A stretch of 64,000 nucleotides of DNA from Knoellia sp031844405 (GTDB taxonomy: Bacteria; Actinomycetota; Actinomycetes; Actinomycetales; Dermatophilaceae). The notes below the pieces were generated by a model. It saw only the letters and a program-made list of their open reading frames with translations. It had not been told where the DNA came from and ran no database searches. This document shows positions 19,035 through 29,200 of the stretch, piece after piece; position 1 is the first letter of the stretch, and each line of letters opens with the position of its first letter. A program made the position numbers and the translations under genes. The stretch spans positions 1,488,001-1,552,000 of the forward strand of contig JAUZVC010000001.1 in NCBI GenBank assembly GCA_031844405.1, written 5' to 3'.

Positions 19035-19177
19035 CTCGTCACTCTAGTGCTCAGGTGCCCCACCTCCGACCCCTCATCCACAGGGTCGGGCAAGTGAGTA
19101 GTCTCGGTGCTGGACACAGTGCCGTGTCCCGCCGTGGCCATCGGCGAAGCCGCAACACAAAGGATCTGCAGCGCACC

Positions 19178-22100
19178 ATGACTGAGTCATCGGTCCACCC
19201 CCGATCGACCACACTGGACGCCATCGTCTCGGCTTTCGCCGGTCTCGACCCGCGACCGGACGGCGCGGAGATCGTCGGCCGATACTTCCGCCACGTGCCC
19301 GACGAGGAGCTGAGCGCACGGCCCGCGCGCACCCTCGCCGGAGCCGTGAAGTCGCACCTCGACCTCGCCGAGAGCCGCACGCCCGGCACCGCCGCCGTGC
19401 GGGTCTTCAACCCGACGACCGACACTGACGGGTGGTCGAGCGCCCGCACCGTGATCCAGGTCGTCACCGACGACATGCCCTTCCTCGTCGACTCGGTCAC
19501 CGGCGCGCTCGTGCAGCGCGACATCGACATCCACCTCGTCATCCACCCCCAGTTCCGCGTCCGTCGCGACGAGTCCGGCCACCTCCTCGAGACCTGCGAC
19601 GCCGACGACCCGGGGGTGCGCGAGGGCGACCCCGACGTCCACAACGAGTCGTGGATCCTGCTCACCGTCGACCGCGAGAGCGAGCAGACCGCGCGCGACC
19701 AGCTCACCGCCGTCCTCGAGAACGTCCTGCTCGACGTGCGCGAGGCCGTCACCGACTGGCCCTCGATGCGGACCCGCTGCCTCGTCATCGCTGCCGAGCT
19801 CGAGGGCACGCCGCCGCGCGGTGTCGACCCCGCCGAGGTGAGCCAGGCGGCCGCGTTCCTGCGCTGGATGGCCGACAACCACTTCACCTTCCTCGGCTAC
19901 CGCGAGTACGCCCTCGAGGACACCGCCGAGGGCGACGTCATCCGTCCGCTGAGCGGCACGGGCCTCGGCATGCTCAAGCAGGACCCGCCGGCCGACAAGA
20001 AGCTCGTGCCACTCTCGCCGGAGTCGAGCCGCAAGGCCCGCGAGCGGGGCGTCCTCGTCCTCACCAAGGCGAACTCGCGTTCCACGGTGCACCGCCCGAC
20101 CTACCTCGACTACGTCGGCATCCGCACCTACGCACCCGACGGCAGCACGGCGGGGGAGAAGCGCTTCCTCGGCCTCTATGCCTCGACGGCCTACACCGAG
20201 TCGGTGCTGCGCCTGCCCGTCGTCGCGGAGAAGGTCCAGTCGGTCCTCGAGCAGTCCGGCCTCGCGCCCGACTCGCACACCGGCAAGGACCTCCTCGAGG
20301 TGCTCGAGACCTACCCGCGCGACGAGCTCATCCAGGCGACGCCGGAGGACCTCTACGAGACGGCGATGGCCGTCACCCAGCTCCAGGAGCGCCGCCGCAC
20401 CAAGCTCTTCCTGCGCGAGGACGACTTCGGCCGGTTCGTCTCCTGCCTGGTCTACATCCCGCGCGACCGCTACAACACCGGTGTCCGCACCCGCATGGCC
20501 GCGATCCTCAAGGACGCCTTCGGTGGCGAGAGCGTCGAGTTCACCGCACGGGTGAGCGAGCGCGCCCTCTCCCGGCTGCAGTTCGTCGTCCGGGTCCCCG
20601 TCGGCGAGCGGGTCCGCCACCTCGACGAGGACGAGCGCGAGCAGCTCGAGCGCCGGCTCGTCGAGGTCAGCCGCACCTGGGCCGACCGCCTCGGCGACAG
20701 TCTGCGCGACCGCCTCGGTGAGGTCGAGGGCGACCGCCTGCTCGACCGCTTCGGGCGTGGCTTCCCCACGGCATACGAGGAGACGTTCTCGGTCGTCCAA
20801 GGCGTGGCCGACCTGCACCACCTCGACGGTCTGAGCGACGAGCGTCGCACGAGCGTCGCGCTCTACCGCCCCGCCGACTCGCCCGAGGGCCTGCGCCGCT
20901 TCAAGCTCTTCCGCGTCGACCCGTTGTCGCTCACCGACATCCTGCCGATCTTCACCGACATGGGGGTCGAGGTCGTCGACGAGCAGCCCTACGAGGTGAG
21001 CCGGTCCGATGGTGCCCAGCTGCACGTCTACGACTTCGGACTCCGCGTGCAGGACCAGGAGATCTGGGCGGGCATCGCGCACGAGGACCTGCGCGACCTC
21101 TTCGAGGGCGCCGTCCTCGCCGTGTGGGACGGACGTGCCGAGTCCGACGGCTTCAACCAGCTCGTCCTCGCGGCGCGGCTCACGTGGCGTCAGGTCGTCG
21201 TGCTGCGGACGGTGGCGAAGTACCTCCGCCAGACACAGGCGACGTTCAGCCAGTCCTACTTCGAGGACGCACTCGTCGGGAACCCGTCGATCGCGGCCGA
21301 CCTCGTCGCCTTCTTCGAGGCGCGCTTCGACCCGGACGCCTTCGGCCCGGACGAGGCCGAGCAACGCCAGGAGCGGCAGGACGAGATCGCGGCGCGGATC
21401 ACCGCAGCCCTCGACGACGTCAGCTCGCTCGACGAGGACCGCATCATCCGGTCGTTCCTCGCGGTGATGAGCGCGGCGCTGCGCACCAACTTCTTCCAGC
21501 CCGCCGCCGACGGTGAGCCGCGGGCCTACGTCTCGCTCAAGCTCGACCCGACGGCGATCCCCGACCTCCCGGCGCCGCGACCGGCATACGAGATCTGGGT
21601 CTACAGCCCGCAGGTCGAGGGCGTGCACCTCCGCTTCGGTGCGGTGGCCCGCGGTGGTCTGCGCTGGAGCGACCGGCGCGAGGACTTCCGCACCGAGATC
21701 CTCGGCCTCGTCAAGGCGCAGATGGTCAAGAACGCCGTCATCGTGCCGACCGGCTCCAAGGGCGGCTTCTATGCCAAGAAGCTGCCCGACCCCGCGGTCT
21801 CGCGTGAGGCGTGGCTCGAGGAGGGCCAGTCGGCCTACCGGACCTTCATCTCCGGCCTGCTCGACATCACCGACAACCGCGTCGGCTCCGAGATCGTGCC
21901 GCCCGAGCGCGTCGTGCGCCACGACGGCGACGACCCCTACCTCGTCGTCGCCGCCGACAAGGGCACGGCGACGTTCTCCGACATCGCCAACGGCGTCGCC
22001 CAGTCCTACGGATTCTGGCTCGACGACGCGTTCGCGTCGGGCGGCTCGGCGGGCTACGACCACAAGGCGATGGGCATCACGGCCCGCGGGGCGTGGGAGT

Positions 22101-24076
22101 CGGTCAAGCGGCACTTCCGCGAGATGGGCGTCGACACCCAGACCGAGGACTTCACCGTGGTCGGGGTCGGCGACATGAGCGGCGACGTCTTCGGCAACGG
22201 CATGCTGCTCTCGGAGCGCATCCGCCTCGTCGCGGCGTTCGACCACCGCCACGTCTTCATCGACCCCGATCCCGTTGCGGCCGAGTCGTTCCGGGAGCGC
22301 AAGCGCCTCTTCGAGCTCCCACGCTCGTCGTGGGACGACTACGACCGCTCGCTCATCTCGGCCGGCGGGGGCGTCTTCTCGCGCTCGCTCAAGTCGGTCA
22401 CCGTCACGCCCGAGATGCGAGCGGCCCTCGGACTCGACGACGGCGTCACGTCCATGACCCCGACCGAGCTCATCCACGCGATCCTCCTCGCGCCCGTCGA
22501 CCTGCTCTGGAACGGCGGCATCGGCACCTACGTCAAGGCGACGAGCGAGGACCACCTCTCGATCGGCGACCGCGCCAACGACGCCATCCGCGTCAACGGC
22601 AGCGAGCTCCGGGTCAAGGTGGTCGGTGAGGGCGGCAACCTCGGGCTCTCGCAGCTCGGGCGCATCGAGGCCTCGCTGTCCGGCGTCCGGGTCAACACCG
22701 ACGCCATCGACAACAGCGCGGGCGTCGACACCTCCGACCACGAGGTCAACATCAAGATCCTCCTCGGCGACGTCGTGCGCCGCGGCGAGCTGACGACCGA
22801 GGAGCGCAACACCCTCCTCGCCTCGATGACCGACGACGTCGCCGCGCACGTGCTGCGCGACAACTACGAGCAGAACGTCCTGCTCGGCAACGCCCGAGCG
22901 CAGGACCTCTCGATGGTTCCGGTCCACCAGCGCCTCATGCGGTGGCTCGAGGAGCGTGGCGAGCTCGACCGGTCGCTCGAGTTCCTCCCGACCGACGCCG
23001 AGATGGCCAAGCGCGCCTCTGAGGGCCACGGGCTCAAGTCGCCCGAGTTCTCGGTGCTCGTCGCCTACGCCAAGCTCGCGCTCAAGAAGGACATCCTCGC
23101 GAGCGACCTCCCGGACGACCCGTACTTCGCGGCCACCCTTGCCCACTACTTCCCGAAGGCACTGCGCGAGCCGTATGCCGCCGAGCTGGGTCAGCACCCG
23201 CTGCGCCGCGAGATCATCACGAACTCGGTCGTCAACTCGATGGTCAACCGTGGTGGCATCACCTTCGCCTTCCGCGCCGCGGAGGAGGTGACGTGCACCC
23301 CCGACCAGGTGGCCCGCGCGTTCATCGTCTGCCGTGAGGTCTTCGACCTGCGTGGCTACGTCAAGGCCGTCGAGGCCCTCGACAACACGCTCCCGACCAA
23401 GGTCCAGACGGGGCTCTACCTCGAGTTCCGGCGCCTCCTCGACCGTGCCGTGCGCTGGCTGCTCGCGGCCCGGCCCGGGGGTCTCGACATCACGACCGAG
23501 GTCGAGCGCTTCGCCCCGGTGGTCGCCGACCTCGTGCCGCGCATCCCCGAGCTGCTCCAGGGCGGCGAACGCGAGCGTGTCCTCGCCCAGACCGCCGAGT
23601 GGGAGGAGGCCGGGGTGCCGAGCGCACTGGCCGCCCGCGCCGCCTCGCTGCTCGACAGCTACTCGCTGCTCGACGTCGTCGAGATCGCCTCGGACGTCGG
23701 CCGCACGGCCCACGAGGTCGCCGAGGTCTACTTCCGCCTCTCCGAGCGGTTCGGGATCGACGGGATGCTCAACCGGGTCGCCGGGCTGCCGCGCGACGAC
23801 CGGTGGGATGCCCTCGCGCGTGGCGCGCTGCGCGACGACCTCTACTCGGTCCTCGAGTCCTTCACCCGCAACGTCTTCGAGTTCGCCAAGGACCTCGACG
23901 GTGACGGCGTCGTCACGGCCGACGAGCGGATCGAGGCCTGGAACGAGGCGTGCGACGGAGCGGTGGAGCGGGTCGGCAACCAGCTGGCCGGCATACGGTC
24001 ACTCGAGAAGCCCAACATCGCGGCGCTCTCGGTGGCTCTGCGCACGCTCCGGTCCGTGGTCCGACAGGGAGGCTGA
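19178..24076 (+). CDS. gdh: Large NAD-specific glutamate dehydrogenase
   Basis: 1632 residues, the size of the 180-kDa NAD-GDH family, which deaminates glutamate to 2-oxoglutarate. N-terminal ACT-like regulatory regions (about 50-400) precede the catalytic core. Visible are GGLRWSDRREDFRTEILGL, the lysines in VKAQMVKNA and GSKGGFYAKK (about 840-870), and the nucleotide-binding turn GVGDMSGDVFGNG (about 998). Near the C-terminus residues 1572-1583 (23891-23926) form a complete EF-hand loop, DLDGDGVVTADE, flanked by helices. AAAGGAT precedes the ATG; TAGTCT at 19096-19101 may be the -10. In mycobacteria this enzyme is regulated by GarA; that protein is not in the window. Confidence 0.96.
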   Translation: MTESSVHPRSTTLDAIVSAFAGLDPRPDGAEIVGRYFRHVPDEELSARPARTLAGAVKSHLDLAESRTPGTAAVRVFNPTTDTDGWSSARTVIQVVTDDMPFLVDSVTGALVQRDIDIHLVIHPQFRVRRDESGHLLETCDADDPGVREGDPDVHNESWILLTVDRESEQTARDQLTAVLENVLLDVREAVTDWPSMRTRCLVIAAELEGTPPRGVDPAEVSQAAAFLRWMADNHFTFLGYREYALEDTAEGDVIRPLSGTGLGMLKQDPPADKKLVPLSPESSRKARERGVLVLTKANSRSTVHRPTYLDYVGIRTYAPDGSTAGEKRFLGLYASTAYTESVLRLPVVAEKVQSVLEQSGLAPDSHTGKDLLEVLETYPRDELIQATPEDLYETAMAVTQLQERRRTKLFLREDDFGRFVSCLVYIPRDRYNTGVRTRMAAILKDAFGGESVEFTARVSERALSRLQFVVRVPVGERVRHLDEDEREQLERRLVEVSRTWADRLGDSLRDRLGEVEGDRLLDRFGRGFPTAYEETFSVVQGVADLHHLDGLSDERRTSVALYRPADSPEGLRRFKLFRVDPLSLTDILPIFTDMGVEVVDEQPYEVSRSDGAQLHVYDFGLRVQDQEIWAGIAHEDLRDLFEGAVLAVWDGRAESDGFNQLVLAARLTWRQVVVLRTVAKYLRQTQATFSQSYFEDALVGNPSIAADLVAFFEARFDPDAFGPDEAEQRQERQDEIAARITAALDDVSSLDEDRIIRSFLAVMSAALRTNFFQPAADGEPRAYVSLKLDPTAIPDLPAPRPAYEIWVYSPQVEGVHLRFGAVARGGLRWSDRREDFRTEILGLVKAQMVKNAVIVPTGSKGGFYAKKLPDPAVSREAWLEEGQSAYRTFISGLLDITDNRVGSEIVPPERVVRHDGDDPYLVVAADKGTATFSDIANGVAQSYGFWLDDAFASGGSAGYDHKAMGITARGAWESVKRHFREMGVDTQTEDFTVVGVGDMSGDVFGNGMLLSERIRLVAAFDHRHVFIDPDPVAAESFRERKRLFELPRSSWDDYDRSLISAGGGVFSRSLKSVTVTPEMRAALGLDDGVTSMTPTELIHAILLAPVDLLWNGGIGTYVKATSEDHLSIGDRANDAIRVNGSELRVKVVGEGGNLGLSQLGRIEASLSGVRVNTDAIDNSAGVDTSDHEVNIKILLGDVVRRGELTTEERNTLLASMTDDVAAHVLRDNYEQNVLLGNARAQDLSMVPVHQRLMRWLEERGELDRSLEFLPTDAEMAKRASEGHGLKSPEFSVLVAYAKLALKKDILASDLPDDPYFAATLAHYFPKALREPYAAELGQHPLRREIITNSVVNSMVNRGGITFAFRAAEEVTCTPDQVARAFIVCREVFDLRGYVKAVEALDNTLPTKVQTGLYLEFRRLLDRAVRWLLAARPGGLDITTEVERFAPVVADLVPRIPELLQGGERERVLAQTAEWEEAGVPSALAARAASLLDSYSLLDVVEIASDVGRTAHEVAEVYFRLSERFGIDGMLNRVAGLPRDDRWDALARGALRDDLYSVLESFTRNVFEFAKDLDGDGVVTADERIEAWNEACDGAVERVGNQLAGIRSLEKPNIAALSVALRTLRSVVRQGG

Positions 24077-24101
24077 CGCGGTCACGCCCTAGGCTCGCCG
24101 G

Positions 24102-25583
24102 GTGAGCACCCTCGCCGAATCCCTCCGGGCGTCGACGACCCTCGAGGACCACGACATCGAATGGGTCCACCTCGTCGTCGGTGACTGGCAGCTCATCGCG
24201 GACCTCTCGTTCGCCGACCTCGTCCTCTGGGTGCCGACGGGGCTCGACGGGTGGCGGGCGGTGGCCCACGTGCGGCCCAACACCGGTCCGATGGTCTTCT
24301 ACGAGGACATCGTCGGCCGGACGTCGGGGCGCTGGCGCGAGCCGATCCTGTCCGAGGCCTACCGGCACCGGCGGATCGTCAACGGGCGCGAGCCCGAGAG
24401 CCAGGGCGAGACCGCGGTGCGCGAGCAGGCGATCCCTGTCGTCCGTGAGGGGCGGTCGCTGGCCGTCATCACGAAGCACAGCAACGTCGTCACCGGGCGG
24501 ACGCCGAGCCGCCTCGAGCTGACCTACCGGCTGCTCGCCGAGTCGATGACGACGATGATCGCGGCGGGGGAGTTCCCGAGCACGGCGGCGCCGACGGGTG
24601 CCCGGCGAGGGGCGCCGCGCGTCGGTGACGGCGTCGTGCACCTCGACCTCGAGGGGACCGTGCTCTATGCCAGCCCCAACGCGATCAGCGCGATCCACCG
24701 GCTCGGCCATCGCGGCGACGTCATCGGCGAGGTGCTCGCGACGGTCGTGGCCGACCTGCTGCAGGGGTCGGGCTCGACGGTGGACGAGTCGCTGGCGGTC
24801 GTCATCACCGGCCGGGCACCGTGGTGGACCGAGGTCTCCACGCAGTCGGCGAGCGTGAGCCTGAGGGCCATCCCGCTCACGCAGAACGGGACCCGGACCA
24901 GTGCCCTGCTGCTGCTCCGCGACGTGAGCGAGCTGCGGCGGCGCGAGCAGGAGCTCATCACCAAGGACGCGACGATCCGGGAGATCCACCACCGGGTCAA
25001 GAACAACCTCCAGACCGTGGCGGCGCTGCTGCGACTGCAGTCACGTCGGGTCCCGGACCAGACGGCGCGCAACGCCCTCGACGAGGCGGTGCGGCGCGTG
25101 GGCACGATCGCCCTCGTCCACGAGACGCTGAGCCAGGGCATCGACGAGACGGTGGACTTCGACGAGATCGCGCTGCGCGGGCTGCGGGCGGTCGTCGACG
25201 TCGCCGTCACCGAGCACCGCGTCGACTCCTCGCTCACCGGGTCCTTCGGGCGGATGCGCGCCGAGGATGCGACGTCGCTGGCGATGATCGTCTCCGAGCT
25301 GGTCCAGAACGCCGTCGAGCACGGGCTGGCCTCGCGGGGCGGGACGATCAACGTCCACGTCGACCGCACCGAGGTCGAGCCGGGCGTCGACGGCCTCACC
25401 GTGGCGATCACCGACGACGGCACGGGGCTGCCCGCGGGCTTCCGTCCCGTCCTCGCCGGTCTCGGCACCCGCATCGTCACCTCGCTCGTGCAGGACCTCC
25501 AGGGCAGGATCCGCTGGGAGCCTGCCACGCCGCACGGGACGCGGGTGGAGTTCACGGCCCGGCTGCGTCCGCTCACCCGCTGA
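24102..25583 (+). CDS. pdtaS: PdtaS-type sensor histidine kinase
   Basis: 493 residues, soluble. A GAF-like sensor (about 1-150), a PAS domain (about 165-280, VVHLDLEGTVLYASPNAISA), a HisKA_2 phospho-acceptor (EIHHRVKNNLQTVAALLRLQ, about 294-313) and an HATPase domain (ELVQNAVEHGL, TDDGTGLP) match PdtaS of M. tuberculosis. PdtaS signals to PdtaR, an RNA-binding antiterminator, which is not in the window. As in M. tuberculosis it lies beside whiB1. GTG 24102 follows TAGGCT (24090-24095) by six bases, a leaderless start. The terminator at 25680 ends the transcript. Confidence 0.92.
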   Translation: MSTLAESLRASTTLEDHDIEWVHLVVGDWQLIADLSFADLVLWVPTGLDGWRAVAHVRPNTGPMVFYEDIVGRTSGRWREPILSEAYRHRRIVNGREPESQGETAVREQAIPVVREGRSLAVITKHSNVVTGRTPSRLELTYRLLAESMTTMIAAGEFPSTAAPTGARRGAPRVGDGVVHLDLEGTVLYASPNAISAIHRLGHRGDVIGEVLATVVADLLQGSGSTVDESLAVVITGRAPWWTEVSTQSASVSLRAIPLTQNGTRTSALLLLRDVSELRRREQELITKDATIREIHHRVKNNLQTVAALLRLQSRRVPDQTARNALDEAVRRVGTIALVHETLSQGIDETVDFDEIALRGLRAVVDVAVTEHRVDSSLTGSFGRMRAEDATSLAMIVSELVQNAVEHGLASRGGTINVHVDRTEVEPGVDGLTVAITDDGTGLPAGFRPVLAGLGTRIVTSLVQDLQGRIRWEPATPHGTRVEFTARLRPLTR

Positions 25584-25597
25584 GCGACGGGCGGGGC

Positions 25598-25667
25598 GGG
25601 CAGGGCCGGCCGGGCAGGGCCGGCCGGGCAGGGCCGGCCGGGCAGGGCCGGCCGGGCAGGGCCGGCC
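25598..25667. repeat. Five perfect tandem copies of a 14-bp unit
   Basis: GGGCAGGGCCGGCC is repeated exactly five times with no mismatch between the pdtaS stop and the terminator. Each unit contains the palindrome GGCCGGCC. Perfect identity suggests recent expansion, so the copy number may vary between strains. Confidence 0.95.
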
Positions 25668-25679
25668 GGACAAAGCAGA

Positions 25680-25705
25680 ACGGCCCCGCCGAATGGCGGG
25701 GCCGT
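25680..25705. terminator. Bidirectional terminator between pdtaS and whiB1
   Basis: An 11-bp perfect stem (25680-25690 with 25695-25705) with a GAAT loop, placed between the convergent ends at 25583 and 25722. Confidence 0.85.
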
Positions 25706-25721
25706 CGTGTCCGGGCTGCGA

Positions 25722-25970
25722 TCAGCCTGCGCGGCGGGCCCGGGCGTTGCGACGCTTGAGAGCGCGGCGCTCGTCCTCCGAGAGTCCGCCCCAGACGCCT
25801 GCGTCCTGTCCGGACTCGAGCGCCCACTTGAGGCAGGTGTCGACGACTTCGCAGCGGCGGCAAACGGCCTTGGCCTCCTCGATCTGCATGATCGCCGGGC
25901 CGGTGTTCCCAATGGGGAAGAACAGCTCGGGATCCTCATCGAGGCAGGCAGCGCGGTCGCGCCAATCCAT
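25722..25970 (-). CDS. whiB1: WhiB-family iron-sulfur transcription factor
   Basis: 82 residues from ATG, with AAGGAG upstream. The four cysteines of the [4Fe-4S] cluster are at about 9, 37, 40 and 46 (AACLDED; VCRRCEVVDTC). GVWGGLSEDERR is the WhiB turn, and the basic tail ALKRRNARARR binds DNA. Size and synteny with pdtaS support WhiB1, an essential NO-sensitive factor that binds the principal sigma factor in mycobacteria. The upstream 318 bases (25971-26288) hold no other gene. Confidence 0.92.
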   Translation of the reverse strand: MDWRDRAACLDEDPELFFPIGNTGPAIMQIEEAKAVCRRCEVVDTCLKWALESGQDAGVWGGLSEDERRALKRRNARARRAG

Positions 25971-26063
25971 GGGTGGTGCTCCTTGTCCGTGGAGTTCAAT
26001 GGTGCTGGCCGCTAGCGGGGGTGGAGCAGGGCCAACAATGAGGTTGCGCCCTTGCAAACCACT

Positions 26064-26122
26064 GGACGTCAACACGCAGACGTCCGAAGTGTCAGTCTAG
26101 ACCCTGCTACCCAATTTGGACA
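26064..26122 (-). promoter_or_regulatory. Putative whiB1 promoter and operator-like inverted repeat
   Basis: On the minus strand TAGACT (26099-26094) is a good -10. The sequence 17 bases before it, TGTCCA (26122-26117), is only a weak -35, so an activator may help. Immediately after the expected start, GGACGTC and GACGTCC (26064-26070 and 26079-26085) form a perfect 7-bp inverted repeat. It could be an operator or a 5' hairpin. The 5' leader would be about 115 bases. Confidence 0.45.
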
Positions 26123-26288
26123 GGGTCATCGGCGCAAAATCTGCGACGAACACCGCGTGTCGAGCGGCTTCCGTCAGGCGCAACGAGTGGCCGGCCGCAG
26201 ACGTTCCGCGGCATCCGTGGGGGGCTTCCCGGACGAGAAGCTCCGCGATGGGACCCCACGTCGCTCGCTTCCTCGGCGACCCCGGTGG

Positions 26289-29200
26289 CTATCGCACCGG
26301 AAGGGAGCCCGCGCCGGTCATCGGGCCTGAGTCAGCGGGCGTGGGTGTGCCGCACGGTCGAGCGGTGATGGCGACCTGGAGCTCACGCGTCTCGCGACCA
26401 GTCACGTGGAGGGCGCGCCCCGGCACGGGCGCCGTCCCACGAGGTGCCCTGACGCCGAACGCCTCACCGTCTGACGGCGTGCGTGGCGAGAGCAGCAGAC
26501 CACACTGTGCGCGGCCCACCGCGGGTACGACGCCCCGGAACTGCGCAGCGACCGAGGTCGTGGCACATGCGGCGACGACGAGCCCGCCGTCGCGGTCCAC
26601 GAGCGAGGTCAGCTCGAGCAGGGAAGCCTCGACGGGTGTGCCCTCGAGGCGGTCCGCGTCGTCGACGAGGACGACGAGGTCGGGATGTGTGCCTCGCGCG
26701 TCCAGCAAGGGCTGGGGGTCCCACGGGTCGATGCGCAGCCACAGGCGCGTGCCGACAACGCCCGCACCTGTCACGGCTGCGGTGGCGGCTGCATCGATGG
26801 CCGCGGTGACCGACCCGCCCCGTCCCTCGACGACGGCGACGACGCGCCCGGCCTCCACTGCGGCGGCACCGATCGTCGCGAGGGTGGTCGAACGGCCGGT
26901 CCGCGGGTGGCCCGCGACGAGGACCCGGCGTCCGTCCCGGGCAGGGTCGAGCAGGGCGACCCCGCCGGTGTCGGCCGAGAGGCCCACCGCCAGCGCCTCG
27001 GGTCCGGCGGCCGGGCGGGGCAGGAGGGCCAGCTCGGCACGGTCGATGCTCACCGGCAGGCTCGGCACCGCGAAGGGCAGGTCGCCCGCTGCTTCCGGTG
27101 TGAGGGCGGGTGATCCAACGGCGTCAGGTCCGGCGGTGGGGAAGGTGGGCCGCGGCGCGCCGGACGCACCCGGCGCACCGGACGCACCGGACGCACCCGG
27201 CGCACCGGACGCACCGGACGCGCCCGACGTGCCGGACGCGCCCGATGTGCCGGACTCGGCAGCCTCGGCCACCGGGTCGCGGAGCGCGAGCTGCACCTCG
27301 ACCCGGTCGCGCAGACGCAGCGCCCGGCCGGGCACCCGGCTGGAGGGAAGGTCGCGTCGGGAGAGGCCGGCATACGTCGCGTCGGCGGGGTCGGCGAGGG
27401 GGAGCAGCAGCGTCTCGGTGACGACGGCGCCGAGCCGGCTCGAGAGGGCGGTCCGGTCCCCGGTGACGACGACGCGCAGGGTCGGGTCGCCGCCGCGGAG
27501 GAGGTCGAGGAGGTCGTCCTGCAGCCCGCCGAAGCCGAGGTCCGACGTGGGGTCGAGGCGGTCCCAGCCGTCGACGAGGAGCAGTCCGGGTGGAGTTGTG
27601 CCGCCTGCCGAGGCGGCACGAGCACGCAGCCCGGCGAGGAGGCGGCGCACGCGTGAGCCGTCGTCGCTGCGCACGACGGCGCCGACCCGGGGCAGGGACT
27701 CGAGGTCGGTGAGCTCGCCGGTCGTGTCGAGGACCCACGCGTGTCGCGTGCCCTCGACCGCGAGGTGGGCAGCGAGCACCGTGCGGAGCGCCGCGGTCCG
27801 ACCGGACCGCGGACCGCCGACGACGAGCCAGTGCCCTTCCGAGCGACCGGTGAGGACGCTCTGTCGCTGCGTCGAGGGCAGGTCCACGAGCCCGAGGCCG
27901 TCCGCTCCCACGCGCGGCAGGTCGACGCGCTCGGGCAGCGGCGGCAACCAGGGGCGGTGCGGCGCGGCCACCTGGGCCGCGGAAGCGGCAGCTCGCAGGA
28001 GACGGACGAGGGGTGCGAGTCCCGAGTCGGCGCCCTCGGCCGCGGCGCCGTCGCCGGAGGGGGTGCACCCGGCCCCCGCCGCGGCGGCCTCCCGGTCGGC
28101 GCCGAGCCGGACGGACCCGGTGGGCTCCCCGTCGGCGCCGAGGACGGAGACCCGAACCCCGGCGTCGTCGCTCGCGCAACGGACACGAGCGGCCTGGAAC
28201 TCGACGAGCGCACCGTCGCCCCCACGGGCGAGGCCGCGACCGGGCGTGGCGGGTGGGACGGCAGCGGCATCGGCGGCGCCGATGACGTCGTGGGAGTCGG
28301 CCGCGTCTCGCACCCGCATGGCGATGCGCAGGTTGACGTTCGCGGCGATGTCGGGTGTCACCGCACCTGCCGGACGCTGGGTCGCGAGCACGAGGTGGAC
28401 GCCGAGCGACCGTCCGACAGCGGCGAGGGCGACGACGCCGTCGACGAAGTCGGGCAGCTCCTCGGCCAACAGCCGGAACTCGTCGACGACGATGACGAGC
28501 CGCGGGAGCGGCGCCCTCGAGGCCGAGGCCGAGCACGACCTCGAACCCGAGTCCGAGCCGGCCGTCCGGTGGTAGTCGTCGTAGTCGCGCGCACCGGCCT
28601 CGGTGAGGAGCCGTTCGCGGCGCGTGATCTCGGCCTCCAGGCTGACGAGTGCCCGAGCCGCCAGTCCCTCGTCGAGGTTGGTCACCGAGCCGACGGTGTG
28701 CGGCAGGTCGGCGCACTCGCCGAAGGCCGACCCGCCCTTGTAGTCGACGAGGACGAAGGAGACGTCTTCGGGCGAGCACTCGAGGGCGAGCGAGGTGACG
28801 AGGGTCCGCAGCAGCTCGGACTTGCCCGACCCGGTCGTGCCGCCGACGAGGAGGTGGGGGCCGTCGCTCGCGAGGTCGACGACCCACTCGCCGCCCGTCC
28901 GACGACCCAGCCGGGCCAGTGGTCGACCGGTGCCGGAGCGCCAGTGCGTCAGGACGGCGTCGACCGCCTCGCCGGAGCCGGCCCGTGCCGACTCGGCGTC
29001 CAGCCAGTCGACGAGGTCGAGCAGGTCGACGTCGTCGGGCAGCACCTCGCCGCCGCCGGAGGTGTCGACGAGCGGTGCCAGGGCCCGCCCGACGCGCTCG
29101 CCCCACCACGACCCGACGAGGTCCGGGACGAACGCGAGCACCGGCTCGGCGCCGTCGACGTCGAGCCGAGCGGACCCCTCGAGGCCATGACCGAGCCCGA

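Noticed and set aside
19187..23713. Very long minus-strand open frame opposite the glutamate dehydrogenase gene
   Set aside because: High G+C leaves the antisense frame without stops. The + strand protein is a complete known enzyme, and the antisense product is a low-complexity Arg/Val/Leu/Asp mixture without any family pattern.
27153..27251. Possible CRISPR-like repeat array
   Set aside because: The period is 9 bp without spacers, and it encodes Gly-X-Y triplets in frame within a protein.
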